In this document: positions 44,685 to 57,793 of the stretch, one piece after another
Numbering within the stretch: the first letter of the stretch is position 1
Layout of the letters: every line of letters begins with the position of its first letter
Source of the DNA: Bacillus paralicheniformis
GTDB taxonomy: Bacteria > Bacillota > Bacilli > Bacillales > Bacillaceae
Length of the DNA stretch: 64,000 nt
Assembly: GCF_001042485.2 (NCBI RefSeq)
Contig: NZ_LBMN02000017.1
Span: forward strand, 17,200 to 81,199
Direction: 5' to 3'
Position numbers and translations under genes: made by a program
The notes under the pieces: model-generated
What the model was told of the DNA's origin: nothing
The model's database searches: none
Seen by the model: the letters and a program-made list of their open reading frames with translations, nothing else

Positions 44685-45185
44685 TTAAGCGCCTTGTTCT
44701 TCCTTTTGTTCTGCAACAGCTTTAGTTGCAAGAGCAAGGTTGCGAACTGGAGCTTGAAGTACGCTAAGCAACATAGAAAGCAAGCCTTCGCGAGATGGAA
44801 GTTCAGCAAGAGCTTTCACTTCTTCAACTGTAGATACTTTGCCTTCGATTACGCCCGCTTTGATTTCAAGAGCTTCGTGCTTTTTAGCAAACTCGTTAAG
44901 AACTTTAGCTGGAGCGACAACATCTTCAGTGCTGAATGCAATCGCATTCGGTCCTGTTAAGAAATCGTTCAAACCATCAAGTTCAGCTTGTTCAACCGCA
45001 CGGCGAGTCATCGTGTTTTTGTACACTTTGAACTCAACGTTAGCTTCGCGAAGCTGTTTACGAAGTTCTGTTACTTCAGCTACGTTAAGGCCGCGATAGT
45101 CAACGATGATCGTTGATTTACTTTCTTTCAGTTTAGAAGTAATTTCTTCAACAACAACTTTTTTTGTTTCAATTGCGCTGCTCAT
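44685..45185 (-). CDS. rplJ: 50S ribosomal protein L10
   Basis: A 166-residue L10 ([34 protein letters not shown]). It anchors the L7/L12 stalk, and binds its own leader RNA. Start at 45185 after GGAGG. Confidence 0.97.
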   Translation of the reverse strand: MSSAIETKKVVVEEITSKLKESKSTIIVDYRGLNVAEVTELRKQLREANVEFKVYKNTMTRRAVEQAELDGLNDFLTGPNAIAFSTEDVVAPAKVLNEFAKKHEALEIKAGVIEGKVSTVEEVKALAELPSREGLLSMLLSVLQAPVRNLALATKAVAEQKEEQGA

Positions 45186-45244
45186 GGTTACACCTCCTGT
45201 AAGATTCATCTGTGTAACACTTATACCGTTCGGTGATCACGTTC

Positions 45245-45410
45245 TTTAACGACATGTTCCATATAAAAAGCCTCCATTCGACATGGAGGCTGTATATACA
45301 AGCATACGTAACGCTAGAGCTGTGATATATATACACCTCGGTAGGAGATTAAGCCTTATCGGCACCTACTGTCTACGGTATAAATGGACATATTTTATTT
45401 TTACAACGTT
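45245..45410 (-). ncRNA. L10 leader (rplJL autoregulatory leader)
   Basis: A 200-nt untranslated region with the family landmarks CCGTAGACAGTAGGTGCCG and CTTAATCTCCTACCGAGG, followed by the terminator-like hairpin GCCTCCATGTCGAATGGAGGC with a T tract (45263-45292). L10(L12)4 binding to the leader favours the terminator and lowers rplJL expression. Confidence 0.9.
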
Positions 45411-45414
45411 TTGA

Positions 45415-45444
45415 ATTATATCAGAACGTCTTATCAAAAGTCAA
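45415..45444 (-). promoter_or_regulatory. Promoter of rplJL
   Basis: Minus-strand TTGACT (45439-45444), 18-nt spacer, TATAAT (45415-45420), just upstream of the L10 leader. Confidence 0.75.
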
Positions 45445-45446
45445 TA

Positions 45447-46145
45447 TTATTTTACGTTGAAAGTTGAAGGGTCCACTTTGATTCCAGGTCCCATTGTAGA
45501 TGTAACAGAAACGTTTTTCACGTATACACCTTTAGCAGCAGCAGGTTTCGCTTTCAAAATTGTGTCGTACATTGTCGCGAAGTTTTCTACAAGCTTGCCT
45601 TCTTCGAATGACACTTTTCCGATTGGAACGTGGATGTTTCCTGCTTTATCAACGCGGTATTCAACTTTACCAGCTTTGATTTCGTTGACTGCTTTTTCAA
45701 CTTCGAAAGTAACCGTTCCTGTTTTAGGGTTTGGCATAAGACCTTTTGGTCCAAGCACGCGTCCGATTTTACCGACTTCACCCATCATATCAGGAGTCGC
45801 AACGATTACATCAAAATCAAACCAGCCTTGCTGAATTTTGTTGATGTAATCAGAATCGCCTACGTAGTCTGCACCAGCAGCTTCCGCTTCTTTCGCTTTT
45901 TCGCCCTTAGCGAAAACAAGAACGCGCTGAGTTTTGCCTGTTCCGTTTGGAAGTACAACTGCACCGCGGATTTGCTGGTCGTTTTTACGAGGGTCAACAC
46001 CTAAACGGAATGCCGCTTCAACAGTGGCATCGAATTTAGCTGTGTTTGTTTTTTTCACAAGCTCAATCGCTTCGTTTACGTCGTAAGCTTTTGTACGCTC
46101 TACAAGCTTGGCAGCTTCGACGTATTTTTTACCTTTTTTAGCCAT
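45447..46145 (-). CDS. rplA: 50S ribosomal protein L1
   Basis: A 232-residue L1 ([37 protein letters not shown]). It forms the mobile L1 stalk at the E site. Full length, 101 bp after rplK. Confidence 0.98.
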   Translation of the reverse strand: MAKKGKKYVEAAKLVERTKAYDVNEAIELVKKTNTAKFDATVEAAFRLGVDPRKNDQQIRGAVVLPNGTGKTQRVLVFAKGEKAKEAEAAGADYVGDSDYINKIQQGWFDFDVIVATPDMMGEVGKIGRVLGPKGLMPNPKTGTVTFEVEKAVNEIKAGKVEYRVDKAGNIHVPIGKVSFEEGKLVENFATMYDTILKAKPAAAKGVYVKNVSVTSTMGPGIKVDPSTFNVK

Positions 46146-46246
46146 TTTAAAATTTCCTCCTTAGTGGTTTTAGCGGAATAACCTCCCACGAATAAGGGTT
46201 GCGAACTTGTCTGATCCAAACTCGCAACCCAGCAAAGAGACAAAAA

Positions 46247-46672
46247 TTAGTCTTCGATCACAATACCCATACTGCGGGCAGTTCCTTCAACCATACGCAT
46301 AGCCGCTTCAACATCTGCCGCATTTAAGTCAGGCATTTTTGTTTCGGCGATTTCACGTACTTTATCGCGTTTAACGGTTGCGACTTTATTACGGTTAGGC
46401 TCACCAGAACCTGACTCAATTCCAGCCGCTTTTTTAAGCAATACAGCAGCAGGCGGAGTTTTTGTGATAAATGTAAATGAACGGTCTTCGTAAACCGAAA
46501 TTTCTACAGGAATGATCAGACCAGCTTGGTCAGATGTACGAGCGTTAAACTCCTTACAGAATCCCATGATGTTAACACCGGCTTGACCCAATGCAGGACC
46601 AACTGGCGGAGCTGGATTCGCTTTTCCAGCAGGAATTTGCAATTTTACAACTTTAACTACTTTTTTAGCCAC
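46247..46672 (-). CDS. rplK: 50S ribosomal protein L11
   Basis: A 141-residue L11, start GTG at 46672 ([20 protein letters not shown]) with AAGGAGG upstream. Part of the GTPase-associated centre; thiostrepton region [16 protein letters not shown] intact; required for the stringent response via RelA. Confidence 0.97.
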
Positions 46673-46801
46673 GAGACACACCTCCTTAAGTCCGTGATGT
46701 GGTAATAGGGTGAACCCTCCCACTCAAGGTCTCATTCTTTATATGAATGATGAAAATATCAAGCTAGCTGCCTTGACCTTTTTGCCAAGACGCACCTTTG
46801 T

Positions 46802-46830
46802 ATATTATCACTTTTATATAGTGATTTCAA
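46802..46830 (-). promoter_or_regulatory. Promoter of rplK-rplA
   Basis: Minus-strand TTGAAA (46825-46830), 17-nt spacer, TAATAT (46802-46807). The spacer contains an inverted repeat ATCACT/AGTGAT that overlaps the -10 edge. Confidence 0.7.
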
Positions 46831-46841
46831 GCGCTTTTCCA

Positions 46842-47375
46842 TTACAATTTGTCAACTTGAGTAAATTCGAGCTCAACCGGGGTCTCTCTTCCGAACATAT
46901 TAACGAATACTTTGACTTTATTTTTGTCGTGGTCGATCTCTTCGATCGTCCCTGTGAAATCAGCAAACGGGCCGTCGATCACCTTGACGGTTTCTTTTAA
47001 TTCAAAGTCGATTTCTGTTTTTCTTTCTTCAAGCCCCATCCGCTTCAGAATTTTTTCCGCTTCGCCCGGAAGCAGCGCAGTCGGCTTTGAACCTGATCCG
47101 GCTGAACCGACAAACCCGGTCACGCCAGGCGTATTTCGAACAACATACCAGGAATCATCCGTCATGACTAGTTCGACAAGTACATACCCAGGGAATACTT
47201 TCTTTTTAACGACTTTTTTCTTGCCGTTTTTAATATCGGTTTCTTCCTCTTCAGGTACAACGACGCGGAATATCTTATCCTGCATCCCCATCGATTCCAC
47301 CCGTTTTTCCAAATTCGCCTTTACTTTATTTTCATAGCCGGAATACGTATGAACCACATACCATTTCTTTTCCAT
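46842..47375 (-). CDS. nusG: Transcription elongation factor NusG
   Basis: A 177-residue NusG with the NGN domain (MEKKWYVVHTYSGYENKV; FPGYVLVELVMTDDSW) and a C-terminal KOW domain (VKVIDGPFADFTGTIEEIDH). In Bacillus it stimulates pausing as well as linking polymerase to Rho/S10. Start 47375; the frame is open two codons further. Confidence 0.97.
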   Translation of the reverse strand: MEKKWYVVHTYSGYENKVKANLEKRVESMGMQDKIFRVVVPEEEETDIKNGKKKVVKKKVFPGYVLVELVMTDDSWYVVRNTPGVTGFVGSAGSGSKPTALLPGEAEKILKRMGLEERKTEIDFELKETVKVIDGPFADFTGTIEEIDHDKNKVKVFVNMFGRETPVELEFTQVDKL

Positions 47376-47480
47376 TCTCATTCAGGACCCTTTCAGTCCT
47401 TCCCTCCCCACACCTTAAAAGTTTTTGGCCGTACCGGGAAACTGACACTTTCTTTTATACGAGCCTCATATTTTGAAACA

Positions 47481-47511
47481 ATGAAAAAACCCGTTAAACG
47501 GGTTTTTTGGC
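47481..47511 (-). terminator. Terminator between secE and nusG
   Basis: AAAAAACCCGTTTAACGGGTTTTTT on the minus strand: a perfect 11-bp stem with a T tract on both strands. Confidence 0.85.
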
Positions 47512-47551
47512 AAGTCATATTTAGATCTATTATAACACGTTATGCTGATCA

Positions 47552-47731
47552 TTATTCAACTATTAAACGAATTAATTGCGTAATACCCGAATCGATGAGT
47601 GCAAAAAAGATAGCGAAAAAGATAACGGTGGTGATAACAGTGATCGTATAGCGCGTTAGTTCTTTTCCTTTAGGCCAGGTGACCTTTTTCATTTCTTTTC
47701 CGACATTCTTTAAAAATTTGATAATACCCAT
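47552..47731 (-). CDS. secE: Preprotein translocase subunit SecE
   Basis: A 59-residue single-span SecE (MGIIKFLKNVGKEMKKVTWP; membrane segment TVIFFAIFFALIDSG). Short Gram-positive form. Start at 47731 after GGAGG. Confidence 0.97.
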   Translation of the reverse strand: MGIIKFLKNVGKEMKKVTWPKGKELTRYTITVITTVIFFAIFFALIDSGITQLIRLIVE

Positions 47732-47766
47732 GGTAAGAAACCTCCACAACCTAAAAACAAAAACGC

Positions 47767-47916
47767 CTATTTTGTTTCCAGATGTACTGTATGTGAATTG
47801 CAGTTATTGCAGTATTTCTTTACTTCGAGCCGTTCAGCCAAAGCTGCGGAGCTTTTCATTGTCGTATAATTACGACTTCCGCAATTTTTGCAGGCTAACG
47901 TTACTTTTTTCTTCAT
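47767..47916 (-). CDS. rpmGB: 50S ribosomal protein L33, zinc-binding type
   Basis: A 49-residue L33 ([19 protein letters not shown] ... [17 protein letters not shown]) with two CxxC pairs for zinc. It lies just upstream of secE, as in B. subtilis. Confidence 0.96.
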   Translation of the reverse strand: MKKKVTLACKNCGSRNYTTMKSSAALAERLEVKKYCNNCNSHTVHLETK

Positions 47917-47999
47917 GTTTACACCTTTTTCTGGACGATCATTTTCCTAAGTAACATATCACAGTCATAAAATGACTGTCAATATGCCATAAGCATTGG

Positions 48000-48671
48000 C
48001 TACAAGCTGATTTCGCGGAGCTCCAGGTACTTTTCAAGCTTTCTTTTGACACGCTGGAGCGCATTATCGATCGATTTTACATGGCGGTTTAGTTCTTCGG
48101 ATATTTCCTGATAGGATCTTCCGTCGAGATAGAGCGCAAGAACTTTTCTTTCTAAATCACTAAGCAATTCTCCCATTTTCAGCTCGATATCATCGAATTC
48201 TTCCTGATTGATGATCAGCTCTTCAGGATTCATAACCTTGGCTCCGGAAATCACGTCGAGAAGCGTCCGGTCTGATTCCTCGTCATAAATGGGCTTGTCC
48301 AGCGACACATAAGAATTGAGCGGAATATGTTTCTGGCGAGTAGCTGTTTTGATAGCGGTAATAATTTGGCGGGTAATGCATAATTCTGCAAAAGCTTTGA
48401 ATGAAGTCAGCTTGTCCTCTCTAAAATCACGGATAGATTTGTAGAGTCCAATCATGCCTTCCTGAACGATATCTTCCCGATCAGCCCCGATTAAGAAGTA
48501 GGATCTTGCTTTTGCCCTTACAAAATTACGGTACTTTGTAATCAAGTAATCTAACGCATCACTGTCTCCGACATGAACCATTTCAATGACCTGCTCGTCT
48601 TCCAACTGGCAAAAACGTTCTTTGCTGAACTGTTCTTTGCTGAATTTTCCCTGGTTGTTTTGTAAGTTCAC
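48000..48671 (-). CDS. sigH: RNA polymerase sigma-H factor
   Basis: A 223-residue sigma factor for early stationary-phase, competence and sporulation genes. Region 2 (DALDYLITKYRNFVRAKARS; DREDIVQEGMIGLYKSIRDF) and region 4 HTH (SYQEISEELNRHVKSIDNAL) are intact. B. subtilis SigH is 218 residues as I recall; here the N-terminus shows KFSKEQFSKERFCQ, a tandem duplication of five residues that accounts for the difference. Its promoter is directly upstream. Confidence 0.96.
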   Translation of the reverse strand: MNLQNNQGKFSKEQFSKERFCQLEDEQVIEMVHVGDSDALDYLITKYRNFVRAKARSYFLIGADREDIVQEGMIGLYKSIRDFREDKLTSFKAFAELCITRQIITAIKTATRQKHIPLNSYVSLDKPIYDEESDRTLLDVISGAKVMNPEELIINQEEFDDIELKMGELLSDLERKVLALYLDGRSYQEISEELNRHVKSIDNALQRVKRKLEKYLELREISL

Positions 48672-48703
48672 TCCGATCCCCCCGACCGCACGTAGATAGA
48701 AAT

Positions 48704-48733
48704 ATTATACAGTAATGGACAAAAAAGCGTCAA
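48704..48733 (-). promoter_or_regulatory. Promoter of sigH
   Basis: Minus-strand TTGACG (48728-48733), 18-nt spacer, TATAAT (48704-48709). In B. subtilis the sigH promoter is SigA-dependent and repressed by AbrB; the A/T-rich surroundings fit. Confidence 0.75.
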
Positions 48734-48734
48734 C

Positions 48735-49247
48735 CTAATCCAAGTCGCCACGCCGCCATTTTTCGAAGATCTTCAAGACGTCTTCTGACAATGGAATTTT
48801 CCCCGCGGGACGTTCTGAGGTGATTTGTTTCACCCTTTTTTCGATTTGCCTTTCGATCGCTTCGACTTCCCTGAGCAGCTCCCTGGCTGATTTGCGCAGG
48901 GCCCCTTGGCCGAAAATCGCCCATTGCTCTGTGTAGTCAGATGTGGCAACATGGAGTTGCGTCTGAATATTATTCAAGTCTGACACCAGTTTCTCGATCC
49001 GTTCATCAGCCGTTTCATTTTCCCTTGTGAATATCACTTCTACGCGATGATTGACCTTCTTTTTCTCGATTCCTTTAACGAGATGCGCATCAAAGACAAC
49101 GATTACCCGGAACCCAGTATACGATTGATATTCCGCCATCTTCTGTATCAACAGATCCCTTGCTTCTTCAAAACTGTTTTCTTTTAAATCTTTCAACTGA
49201 GGCCATGCCCCAATCATGTTATAACCGTCGACCAACAGGATGTCCAT
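48735..49247 (-). CDS. rae1: Ribosome-associated A-site endoribonuclease Rae1
   Basis: A 170-residue NYN/PIN-like nuclease (MDILLVDGYNMIGAWPQL; VIVVFDAHLV; VATSDYTEQWAIFG with conserved acidic residues), formerly yacP. In B. subtilis it cleaves mRNA in the ribosomal A site. It overlaps nothing and is 5 bp from rlmB. Confidence 0.92.
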   Translation of the reverse strand: MDILLVDGYNMIGAWPQLKDLKENSFEEARDLLIQKMAEYQSYTGFRVIVVFDAHLVKGIEKKKVNHRVEVIFTRENETADERIEKLVSDLNNIQTQLHVATSDYTEQWAIFGQGALRKSARELLREVEAIERQIEKRVKQITSERPAGKIPLSEDVLKIFEKWRRGDLD

Positions 49248-49252
49248 TCCGT

Positions 49253-50002
49253 CTATTCTCCCAGAGGGCTTCGTTTCCGGTACACTTCATACATCAGGAG
49301 GCCGGCTGCGACTGAGGCGTTCAGGGACGTAACTTTTCCCGCCATCGGCAGGCGGATGAGAAAATCACATTTCTCTTTTACAAGCCTTCCCATGCCTTTT
49401 CCTTCACTGCCGATGACAAGCGCAAGCGGCATATTTCCGTCGAGCGACCTGTAGTCCTGTTTTCCAGACGCATCGGTACCGACTACCCAAATGCCCCGTT
49501 GCTTCATTTCTTCCAGGGTTCGCGACAGGTTGGTCACTTTGACGACCGGAATATGTTCGATGGCTCCTGTCGAGGCTTTGGCGACAGTCGTCGTAAGGCC
49601 GACCGCGCGCCTCTTCGGGATGATGATGCCATGAGCCCCAACCGCATCTGCGGTGCGCATAATAGAGCCCAGATTGTGCGGATCCTCAATCTCGTCTAAA
49701 ACGAGGATAAACGGCTGTTCATTTCTGTCTTCGGCCTTTTGAAAAAGATCATCCAGTTCGGCATACTCGTAAGCCGCGACCTGAGCGACGACGCCTTGAT
49801 GCTGTCCGGAAACCATTTGATCGAGTTTTTTTCTTGGGACATAATGAATCGTGATGCCTTTTTTGGCGGCAAGTTCAACGACTTGCTGAGCCTGTCCCTT
49901 CACTGTGTTTTCCGCCATCCACAGCTTATACAATTCCCGGCCTGACTTTAATGTTTCGATGACCGCGTTTTTTCCTATGACGTAATCATGCTGCTCACTC
50001 AT
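49253..50002 (-). CDS. rlmB: 23S rRNA 2'-O-ribose methyltransferase RlmB
   Basis: A 249-residue SPOUT methyltransferase with an N-terminal L30e-like substrate domain ([20 protein letters not shown]) and the knotted SAM domain ([41 protein letters not shown]). It modifies G2251-equivalent of 23S rRNA in E. coli. Overlaps mrnC by 4 bp. Confidence 0.93.
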   Translation of the reverse strand: MSEQHDYVIGKNAVIETLKSGRELYKLWMAENTVKGQAQQVVELAAKKGITIHYVPRKKLDQMVSGQHQGVVAQVAAYEYAELDDLFQKAEDRNEQPFILVLDEIEDPHNLGSIMRTADAVGAHGIIIPKRRAVGLTTTVAKASTGAIEHIPVVKVTNLSRTLEEMKQRGIWVVGTDASGKQDYRSLDGNMPLALVIGSEGKGMGRLVKEKCDFLIRLPMAGKVTSLNASVAAGLLMYEVYRKRSPLGE

Positions 50003-50415
50003 TTGACTTCCTCCCTGCCATCCCGTTTTTCCAGCGCTACTTTGATGAGTTCATTAAGCCTATCTTCCCTGTTCTCAAGAAAAAGATACCCGATGACCGC
50101 CTCAAAAGCCGTACTGTAACGATATGTTTGAACATCCGTATTTTTCGGTACCGTTCCGGATTTGGCATTCCGTCCTCTTCTCAGCACAGCCTGTTCTTCC
50201 TCGGTGAAAAATTTCTGCTCCTCTAGCGCAAACAGCATGCTTGCCTGCGACTTGGCAGAGACATAGCGCCTCGACTGCCTGTGCAGATCATTGGGCCTTG
50301 TCATGCCTTGCTTTAAGAGGTGATGCCTGACGTATACCTCTAATACGGCATCACCCATGTAAGCAAGCGCCAAACCATTCAGCTGTTTGGCGTCTTTAAT
50401 GGTTTCCAAATTCAT
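49999..50415 (-). CDS. mrnC: Mini-ribonuclease III
   Basis: A 138-residue RNase III-like catalytic domain without a dsRNA-binding domain ([37 protein letters not shown] with the acidic residues). In B. subtilis it trims 23S rRNA ends. Lies 2 bp after cysS. Confidence 0.95.
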   Translation of the reverse strand: MNLETIKDAKQLNGLALAYMGDAVLEVYVRHHLLKQGMTRPNDLHRQSRRYVSAKSQASMLFALEEQKFFTEEEQAVLRRGRNAKSGTVPKNTDVQTYRYSTAFEAVIGYLFLENREDRLNELIKVALEKRDGREEVK

Positions 50416-50417
50416 GT

Positions 50418-51821
50418 TTACGATTCTCCTCTTTTCCAGCGCGTACCCTGTGGAGTGTCCTCCAGGATAATGTTCATGCTTTTCAGCTGGTCGCGAATCT
50501 GGTCAGATGTTGCGAAGTCACGGTTTCTGCGGGCTTCATTCCGCTTCTCGATCAGTTCTTCAATGTCCTTATCCAAAAGTTCCTGTTCCTTGAGGGAGAA
50601 GCCGAGCACTGAGCAGATCTCGTCAAACAGCTGTAGAAACGCCTGAATGACATGTTCTGAAGTATTCTTTTCCTGCAGATAGTAGTTGGCGTGTTTGGCC
50701 AGATCAAACAGGACGGAAATTGCATTCGCTGTATTAAAATCATCATCCATTGCCGTTTCAAAGGCTTTTCGCTGCTCTTCAATTTTTCCGAGCCATTCTG
50801 AATCGCCCTCTGTTAAATTTGTACTGCTTTTCAGGCGATGCTGCAAATTGCTATAAGCTGTTTTTAGACGCCCAAAAGCATTTTTTGTGTTCTCAAGAAG
50901 TTCGGCCGAATAGTTGATCGGATGTCTGTAATGAACAGACAGCATGAAAAACCGCAGCACTTGGGGATCATGCTCTTTAATAATGTCATGCACAAGCACA
51001 AAGTTACCGAGCGATTTTGACATTTTCTCATTATCGATATTAATGTAGCCGTTATGAAGCCAATATTTCGCGAAAGGCTTCCCTGTCAATGCTTCCGATT
51101 GGGCAATTTCGTTTTCGTGATGCGGGAAGGTCAAATCCTGGCCGCCGGCGTGAATGTCGATCGAATCGCCCAAATATTTTTTCGCCATCGCAGAGCACTC
51201 GATATGCCAGCCAGGACGGCCTTTTCCCCAAGGGCTATCCCAGGAGATTTCGTTATCTTTCGCCGCTTTCCATAATGCGAAATCGAGCGCATCTTCTTTT
51301 TTCTCGCCCACTTGAATCCGGGCGCCTGATCTCAGCTCATCGACTGATTGATGCGACAGCTTTCCATAGCCTTCAAACGATCTTGTTTTATAATAAACAT
51401 CCCCGTCTGCCTCATAAGCATAGCCCTTATCGATCAGCGTTCGAATAAAATCGATGATTTCATCCATGTTTTCAGTGACGCGCGGATGGCAGTCCGCTTT
51501 TGTGCAGCCCAGTGAACCGACATCTTCGAAGTACGCCTTAATAAAGCGTTCGGCGATGACCGGCACTTCCTCTCCAAGCTCATTTGCCGCTTTAATTAAT
51601 TTGTCATCGACATCTGTAAAATTGGAGACGTATTGGACGTCATAGCCTTTATACTCCAAATACTTTCTGACCGTGTCATAGACGATCGCCGGCCTCGCGT
51701 TTCCGATGTGGATGTAGTTATATACGGTCGGCCCGCACACATACATTTTGACCTTGCCTTCTTCAAGAGGCACAAACGGCTCTTTTTTTCGTGTGAGAGT
51801 ATTATACAGTTTTAGTGTCAC
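50418..51821 (-). CDS. cysS: Cysteinyl-tRNA synthetase
   Basis: A 467-residue class I synthetase with the HIGH-like YIHIGNARP, zinc ligand Cys in CGPTVYNY and others, KMSKS intact, and a C-terminal helical domain. Overlaps cysE by 4 bp; translated from the mRNA controlled by the upstream cysteine T-box. Confidence 0.98.
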   Translation of the reverse strand: MTLKLYNTLTRKKEPFVPLEEGKVKMYVCGPTVYNYIHIGNARPAIVYDTVRKYLEYKGYDVQYVSNFTDVDDKLIKAANELGEEVPVIAERFIKAYFEDVGSLGCTKADCHPRVTENMDEIIDFIRTLIDKGYAYEADGDVYYKTRSFEGYGKLSHQSVDELRSGARIQVGEKKEDALDFALWKAAKDNEISWDSPWGKGRPGWHIECSAMAKKYLGDSIDIHAGGQDLTFPHHENEIAQSEALTGKPFAKYWLHNGYINIDNEKMSKSLGNFVLVHDIIKEHDPQVLRFFMLSVHYRHPINYSAELLENTKNAFGRLKTAYSNLQHRLKSSTNLTEGDSEWLGKIEEQRKAFETAMDDDFNTANAISVLFDLAKHANYYLQEKNTSEHVIQAFLQLFDEICSVLGFSLKEQELLDKDIEELIEKRNEARRNRDFATSDQIRDQLKSMNIILEDTPQGTRWKRGES

Positions 51822-52468
51822 AGCTCATCTTCCCTTTCTTTTCTCCGGAGCTCTTGTTTCAGCTGCCTGATTTCGTTTTCCAATTCTCTGAAGCGGTCAG
51901 CCACCGGATCCGGCAAGTCCTGGTGGTTCAAGTCGCGTCTGATTTTCTTTCCGTTTTGTACGACGACGCGGCCCGGGATGCCGACAACGGTGGAACATTC
52001 AGGCACATCATGCAGGACGACGGAGCCGGCGCCGATTTTCGCCCCTCTTCCGATTGTAATGGACCCAAGCACTTTTGCCCCTGTTGAGATCAGGGCATGG
52101 TCCTCGATTGTCGGATGCCTTTTGCCTTTTTCTTTTCCAGTTCCTCCTAGCGTTACGCCCTGAAAAACCGTGACATTGTTTCCGATCTCACAGGTTTCGC
52201 CGATCACAACCCCCATGCCGTGATCGATGAAAAACCTCCTGCCGATCTTGGCACCCGGGTGAATTTCGATTCCTGTAAAGAAGCGGGCGATTTGAGAGAT
52301 CGTTCTGGCGATGAAAAACCTTTTTCTTTTATATAAAGCATGTGCAATTCGATGCGCCCATATAGCATGCAAACCTGAATAAGTTAAGATGACTTCAATG
52401 TAGCTTCTCGCAGCTGGATCTTGATCAAATACGACATCTACATCTTCTTTCAGCATTTTAAAGAACAC
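51818..52468 (-). CDS. cysE: Serine O-acetyltransferase
   Basis: A 216-residue enzyme making O-acetylserine, the cysteine precursor. N-terminal helical domain, then a left-handed beta-helix of hexapeptides ([20 protein letters not shown], catalytic His/Asp) and a C-terminal tail. It follows the Cys T-box, so it is turned on when uncharged tRNA-Cys accumulates. Confidence 0.97.
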   Translation of the reverse strand: MFFKMLKEDVDVVFDQDPAARSYIEVILTYSGLHAIWAHRIAHALYKRKRFFIARTISQIARFFTGIEIHPGAKIGRRFFIDHGMGVVIGETCEIGNNVTVFQGVTLGGTGKEKGKRHPTIEDHALISTGAKVLGSITIGRGAKIGAGSVVLHDVPECSTVVGIPGRVVVQNGKKIRRDLNHQDLPDPVADRFRELENEIRQLKQELRRKEREDEL

Positions 52469-52522
52469 ATGATTCCCCCCGTTCCCCGCTTCCTTTGTCT
52501 CTATCTATTGTCAAACCATATA

Positions 52523-52755
52523 AAAAAACGCCTCTGTCTAATGACAGAGACGCTTTTTGACGCGCGGTTCCACTCTGTTTAGAAAACAGCACAGCTGTTT
52601 TCTCAACTCTCATCCATAACGGCGGATACCGCCTTTGAATACTTGTGTAAAAACGTTCTTCAAAGGTCTCAAGAGGTGCATTTCTAAAGCCCGGCGCTTA
52701 AGTCTTTTCCAGCCGATGAAGACTCTCTCTTTAAAGGCCCTGGCTTTATACTTAT
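52523..52755 (-). ncRNA. Cysteine T-box leader of cysE-cysS
   Basis: The region between gltX and cysE shows the T-box sequence GTGGAACCGCG (52562-52574, antiterminator bulge) and a terminator (GCGTCTCTGTC-ATTA-GACAGAGGCG with T tract, 52525-52556). A specifier codon UGC (Cys) lies at 52678-52680 in the Stem I context GAAATGCACC. Uncharged tRNA-Cys would pair with it and stop termination. In B. subtilis the same place holds a Cys T-box and an RNA processing site. Confidence 0.93.
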
Positions 52756-52773
52756 CCCTGTCAACGATTTATC

Positions 52774-54231
52774 TTATTGAATAATGTTATTCAGCCGTTT
52801 TAAAACGGTGTCTTTCCCCAATAATTCAATGGACTGAGGCAGTTCAGGACCGTGGGTCTGGCCTGTCGTCGCTACGCGGATCGGCATAAACAGCTTTTTC
52901 CCTTTATGTCCTGTTTCTTTTTGAACGGCTTTGATGGATGCCTTGATCTCATCTGCCGTAAACGAGTCAAGCTGCTCAAGCGTTTCGGCAAATACACGAA
53001 GCACTTCCGGAACCTGCTCTTCTTCTAAAACTGTTCTTGCTTCACGATTATACTGGATATCGTCTTTAAAGAACAACTCTGTTAACTCGACGATTTCAGC
53101 GCCGTAGCTCAACTGTTCCTGATATAGAGAAATCAGCTTGCGAACCCATTCCTGTTCGCTGCCAGTTAGCTCTTCTGAAACCTTGCCCGCTTTTTGCAAA
53201 TGCGGAACGGTCAATTCGATCACCTGATCAAGATCAAGTTTTTTCACATACTGGTTGTTGACCCATTTCAGTTTATGCGTATCAAACACCGCTGGTGATT
53301 TTGACAAACGGTGTACATCAAATATCTCAATAAACTGTTCTTTTGTAAACAGTTCTTCTTCTCCGACCGGCGACCAGCCGAGAAGAGTGATGAAGTTAAA
53401 CAATGCTTCCGGCAAATAGCCGAGCTCTTCGTACTGTTCGATAAACTGAATGATGGACTCATCCCGTTTGCTCAGTTTTTTACGGTTTTCATTGACGATT
53501 AATGTCATATGTCCAAATGCCGGGATGTCCCAGCCAAGGGCGTTGTAAATCATGATCTGCTTCGGCGTATTGGAAATGTGGTCTTCGCCGCGCAGGACAT
53601 GCGTCATTTTCATTAAATAGTCATCGACAGCTACGGCAAAGTTGTAAGTAGGCGTTCCGTCTTTCTTCACGATAACGAAGTCGCCGATGCCGTCTGTTTC
53701 AAAAGAAATTTCTCCTTTGACGATGTCATTGAAGCTGATGACTTCTCCTTGAGGGACTTTAAAGCGGATGCTCGGCTGTCTTCCTTCAGCTTCGAGCTTT
53801 TCCTGCTCTTCTTTAGTTAAATTGCGGCACTTGCCTGAGTAGCGCGGCATTTCTCCGCGGGCAGCCTGTTCCTCGCGCTCTTTCTCAAGCTCTTCTTCCG
53901 TGCAGTAACATTTGTAGGCAAGCCCTTTTTCAAGAAGCTCCTCGTAATATGTTTTGTAAATGTCGTTTCTTTCGGATTGGCGGTATGGTCCGTATTCTCC
54001 GCCGACATCCACGCTTTCATCCCAGTCGATGCCCAGCCATTTTAAATAGTTCAGCTGGCTTTGCTCTCCGCCTTCAATGTTACGCTTCCGGTCCGTATCT
54101 TCAATGCGGATGATGAATTTTCCGCCTTGGCTCCGGGCAAACAAATAATTAAAGAGAGCGGTTCTGGCATTTCCGATATGTAAATGGCCTGTTGGGCTCG
54201 GCGCATAACGAACCCGAACTTCGTTTCCCAT
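52774..54231 (-). CDS. gltX: Glutamyl-tRNA synthetase
   Basis: A 485-residue class I synthetase (HIGH box in [24 protein letters not shown]). In bacilli it also charges tRNA-Gln, corrected by GatCAB. First gene upstream of the T-box. Confidence 0.98.
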   Translation of the reverse strand: MGNEVRVRYAPSPTGHLHIGNARTALFNYLFARSQGGKFIIRIEDTDRKRNIEGGEQSQLNYLKWLGIDWDESVDVGGEYGPYRQSERNDIYKTYYEELLEKGLAYKCYCTEEELEKEREEQAARGEMPRYSGKCRNLTKEEQEKLEAEGRQPSIRFKVPQGEVISFNDIVKGEISFETDGIGDFVIVKKDGTPTYNFAVAVDDYLMKMTHVLRGEDHISNTPKQIMIYNALGWDIPAFGHMTLIVNENRKKLSKRDESIIQFIEQYEELGYLPEALFNFITLLGWSPVGEEELFTKEQFIEIFDVHRLSKSPAVFDTHKLKWVNNQYVKKLDLDQVIELTVPHLQKAGKVSEELTGSEQEWVRKLISLYQEQLSYGAEIVELTELFFKDDIQYNREARTVLEEEQVPEVLRVFAETLEQLDSFTADEIKASIKAVQKETGHKGKKLFMPIRVATTGQTHGPELPQSIELLGKDTVLKRLNNIIQ

Positions 54232-54312
54232 CTGTCTAACTTCCTTTCGTCTCTAACAGAGTTCAAATTTATTTCCTATTCTATCATCAAATGAACCTGT
54301 CTTCAAAATGAA

Positions 54313-56582
<2,270 letters not shown>

Positions 56583-56713
56583 ACCTTCACCTCCTTTAAA
56601 ATAATCGTTTTAATTTTTATGAATGCAGCTGTTTCAACCGGAAAAAGGGAAAACAAAAAGTAAGAATAATATACCCATAAATTGCAAATTTTAATCACTT
56701 TTAGAAATTTTTC

Positions 56714-57790
56714 TCACAGCTGCCTGTCAGTATAATGTTTCTCCTGAAGTCTCTTTAACCCTTTCTTTATCTTTTGGGCACGGACCGCCCCAATTCCTTC
56801 CACTTCATCCAATTCTTTTACATCCGCTTCGATAATGAGCTTTAAATGGCCGAATGCTTCGACAACATTTTCTACGATCGGCATCGGGAGACGGGGGATT
56901 TTGTGAAGGAGCCTGTAGCCTCTCGGGAAAACGTATTCCTCCATATTCGTAGTTGCTGAATAGCCTAAAAGCTTAAGGAGAATCGAGTCATCCAGCAATT
57001 CGAAACTCGACATATCCTGTAGCTGCTTCAGCAAGACAAACGGGTCTTTGATTTTTTCTTTCACATAATCTTTAACGAACAGCGCCGCTTCCTGCTCCAT
57101 ATCAGTGATCAGTTCACTAACCTGGAGCCTGATGAGATGGCCTTCTGTTCCAAGCTCTTTAATATACATATTAATTTCATTTTTGATTCTGAGCACCATT
57201 TCATATCGATGCAGAACAGAGATGACATCCCCAAATGTCACAAGCTCTTCAAACTCCAGCGCATTCAAATTGGAAATCGCATGGTCCAAAATGAGTTTGT
57301 ATTTTTCGAGTGTCTGAATCGCCTGATTGGCTTTTGTTAAGATAAAGCCGATATCTTTGAGTATATATTTCATATTTTCCTGATAGAGCGTAATCACATT
57401 CCGCCTTTCAGAAATTGCAATGATCAGACAGCCGGTCTGCTTGGCCACACGCTCGGCCGTTCTGTGCCTCATGCCCGTCTCAGAGGATGGTATCGTCGCC
57501 TCAGGCATAAGCTGCGTATTGGCATATAGAATTTTCTGCCCTGAATCGCTGAGAATAATCGCCCCGTCCATTTTAGCCAGCTCGTACAGATGAGCCGGAG
57601 AGAAAGAAGAATTAATGTGGAACCCTCCGTCAACCACTTCTTTCACTTTATCATTGAAGCCGACCACGATTAATCCGCCTGTTTTGGCCCGAAGGACGTT
57701 TTCGATTCCCTCGCGAAGAGGTGTGCCGGGGGCGACAAACTGCAATATTTCTGAAAGATCCTGTTTCGCTCCTTTTTTGTCTTTTTCCAT
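56714..57790 (-). CDS. disA: DNA integrity scanning protein, diadenylate cyclase DisA
   Basis: A 358-residue protein. N-terminal DAC domain with DGA (MDGAIILSD) and RHR ([13 protein letters not shown]) makes c-di-AMP; a helical spine follows, and a C-terminal HhH domain ([19 protein letters not shown]) binds branched DNA. Downstream of radA with a 3-bp gap. Confidence 0.97.
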   Translation of the reverse strand: MEKDKKGAKQDLSEILQFVAPGTPLREGIENVLRAKTGGLIVVGFNDKVKEVVDGGFHINSSFSPAHLYELAKMDGAIILSDSGQKILYANTQLMPEATIPSSETGMRHRTAERVAKQTGCLIIAISERRNVITLYQENMKYILKDIGFILTKANQAIQTLEKYKLILDHAISNLNALEFEELVTFGDVISVLHRYEMVLRIKNEINMYIKELGTEGHLIRLQVSELITDMEQEAALFVKDYVKEKIKDPFVLLKQLQDMSSFELLDDSILLKLLGYSATTNMEEYVFPRGYRLLHKIPRLPMPIVENVVEAFGHLKLIIEADVKELDEVEGIGAVRAQKIKKGLKRLQEKHYTDRQL

Positions 57791-57793
57791 ATA

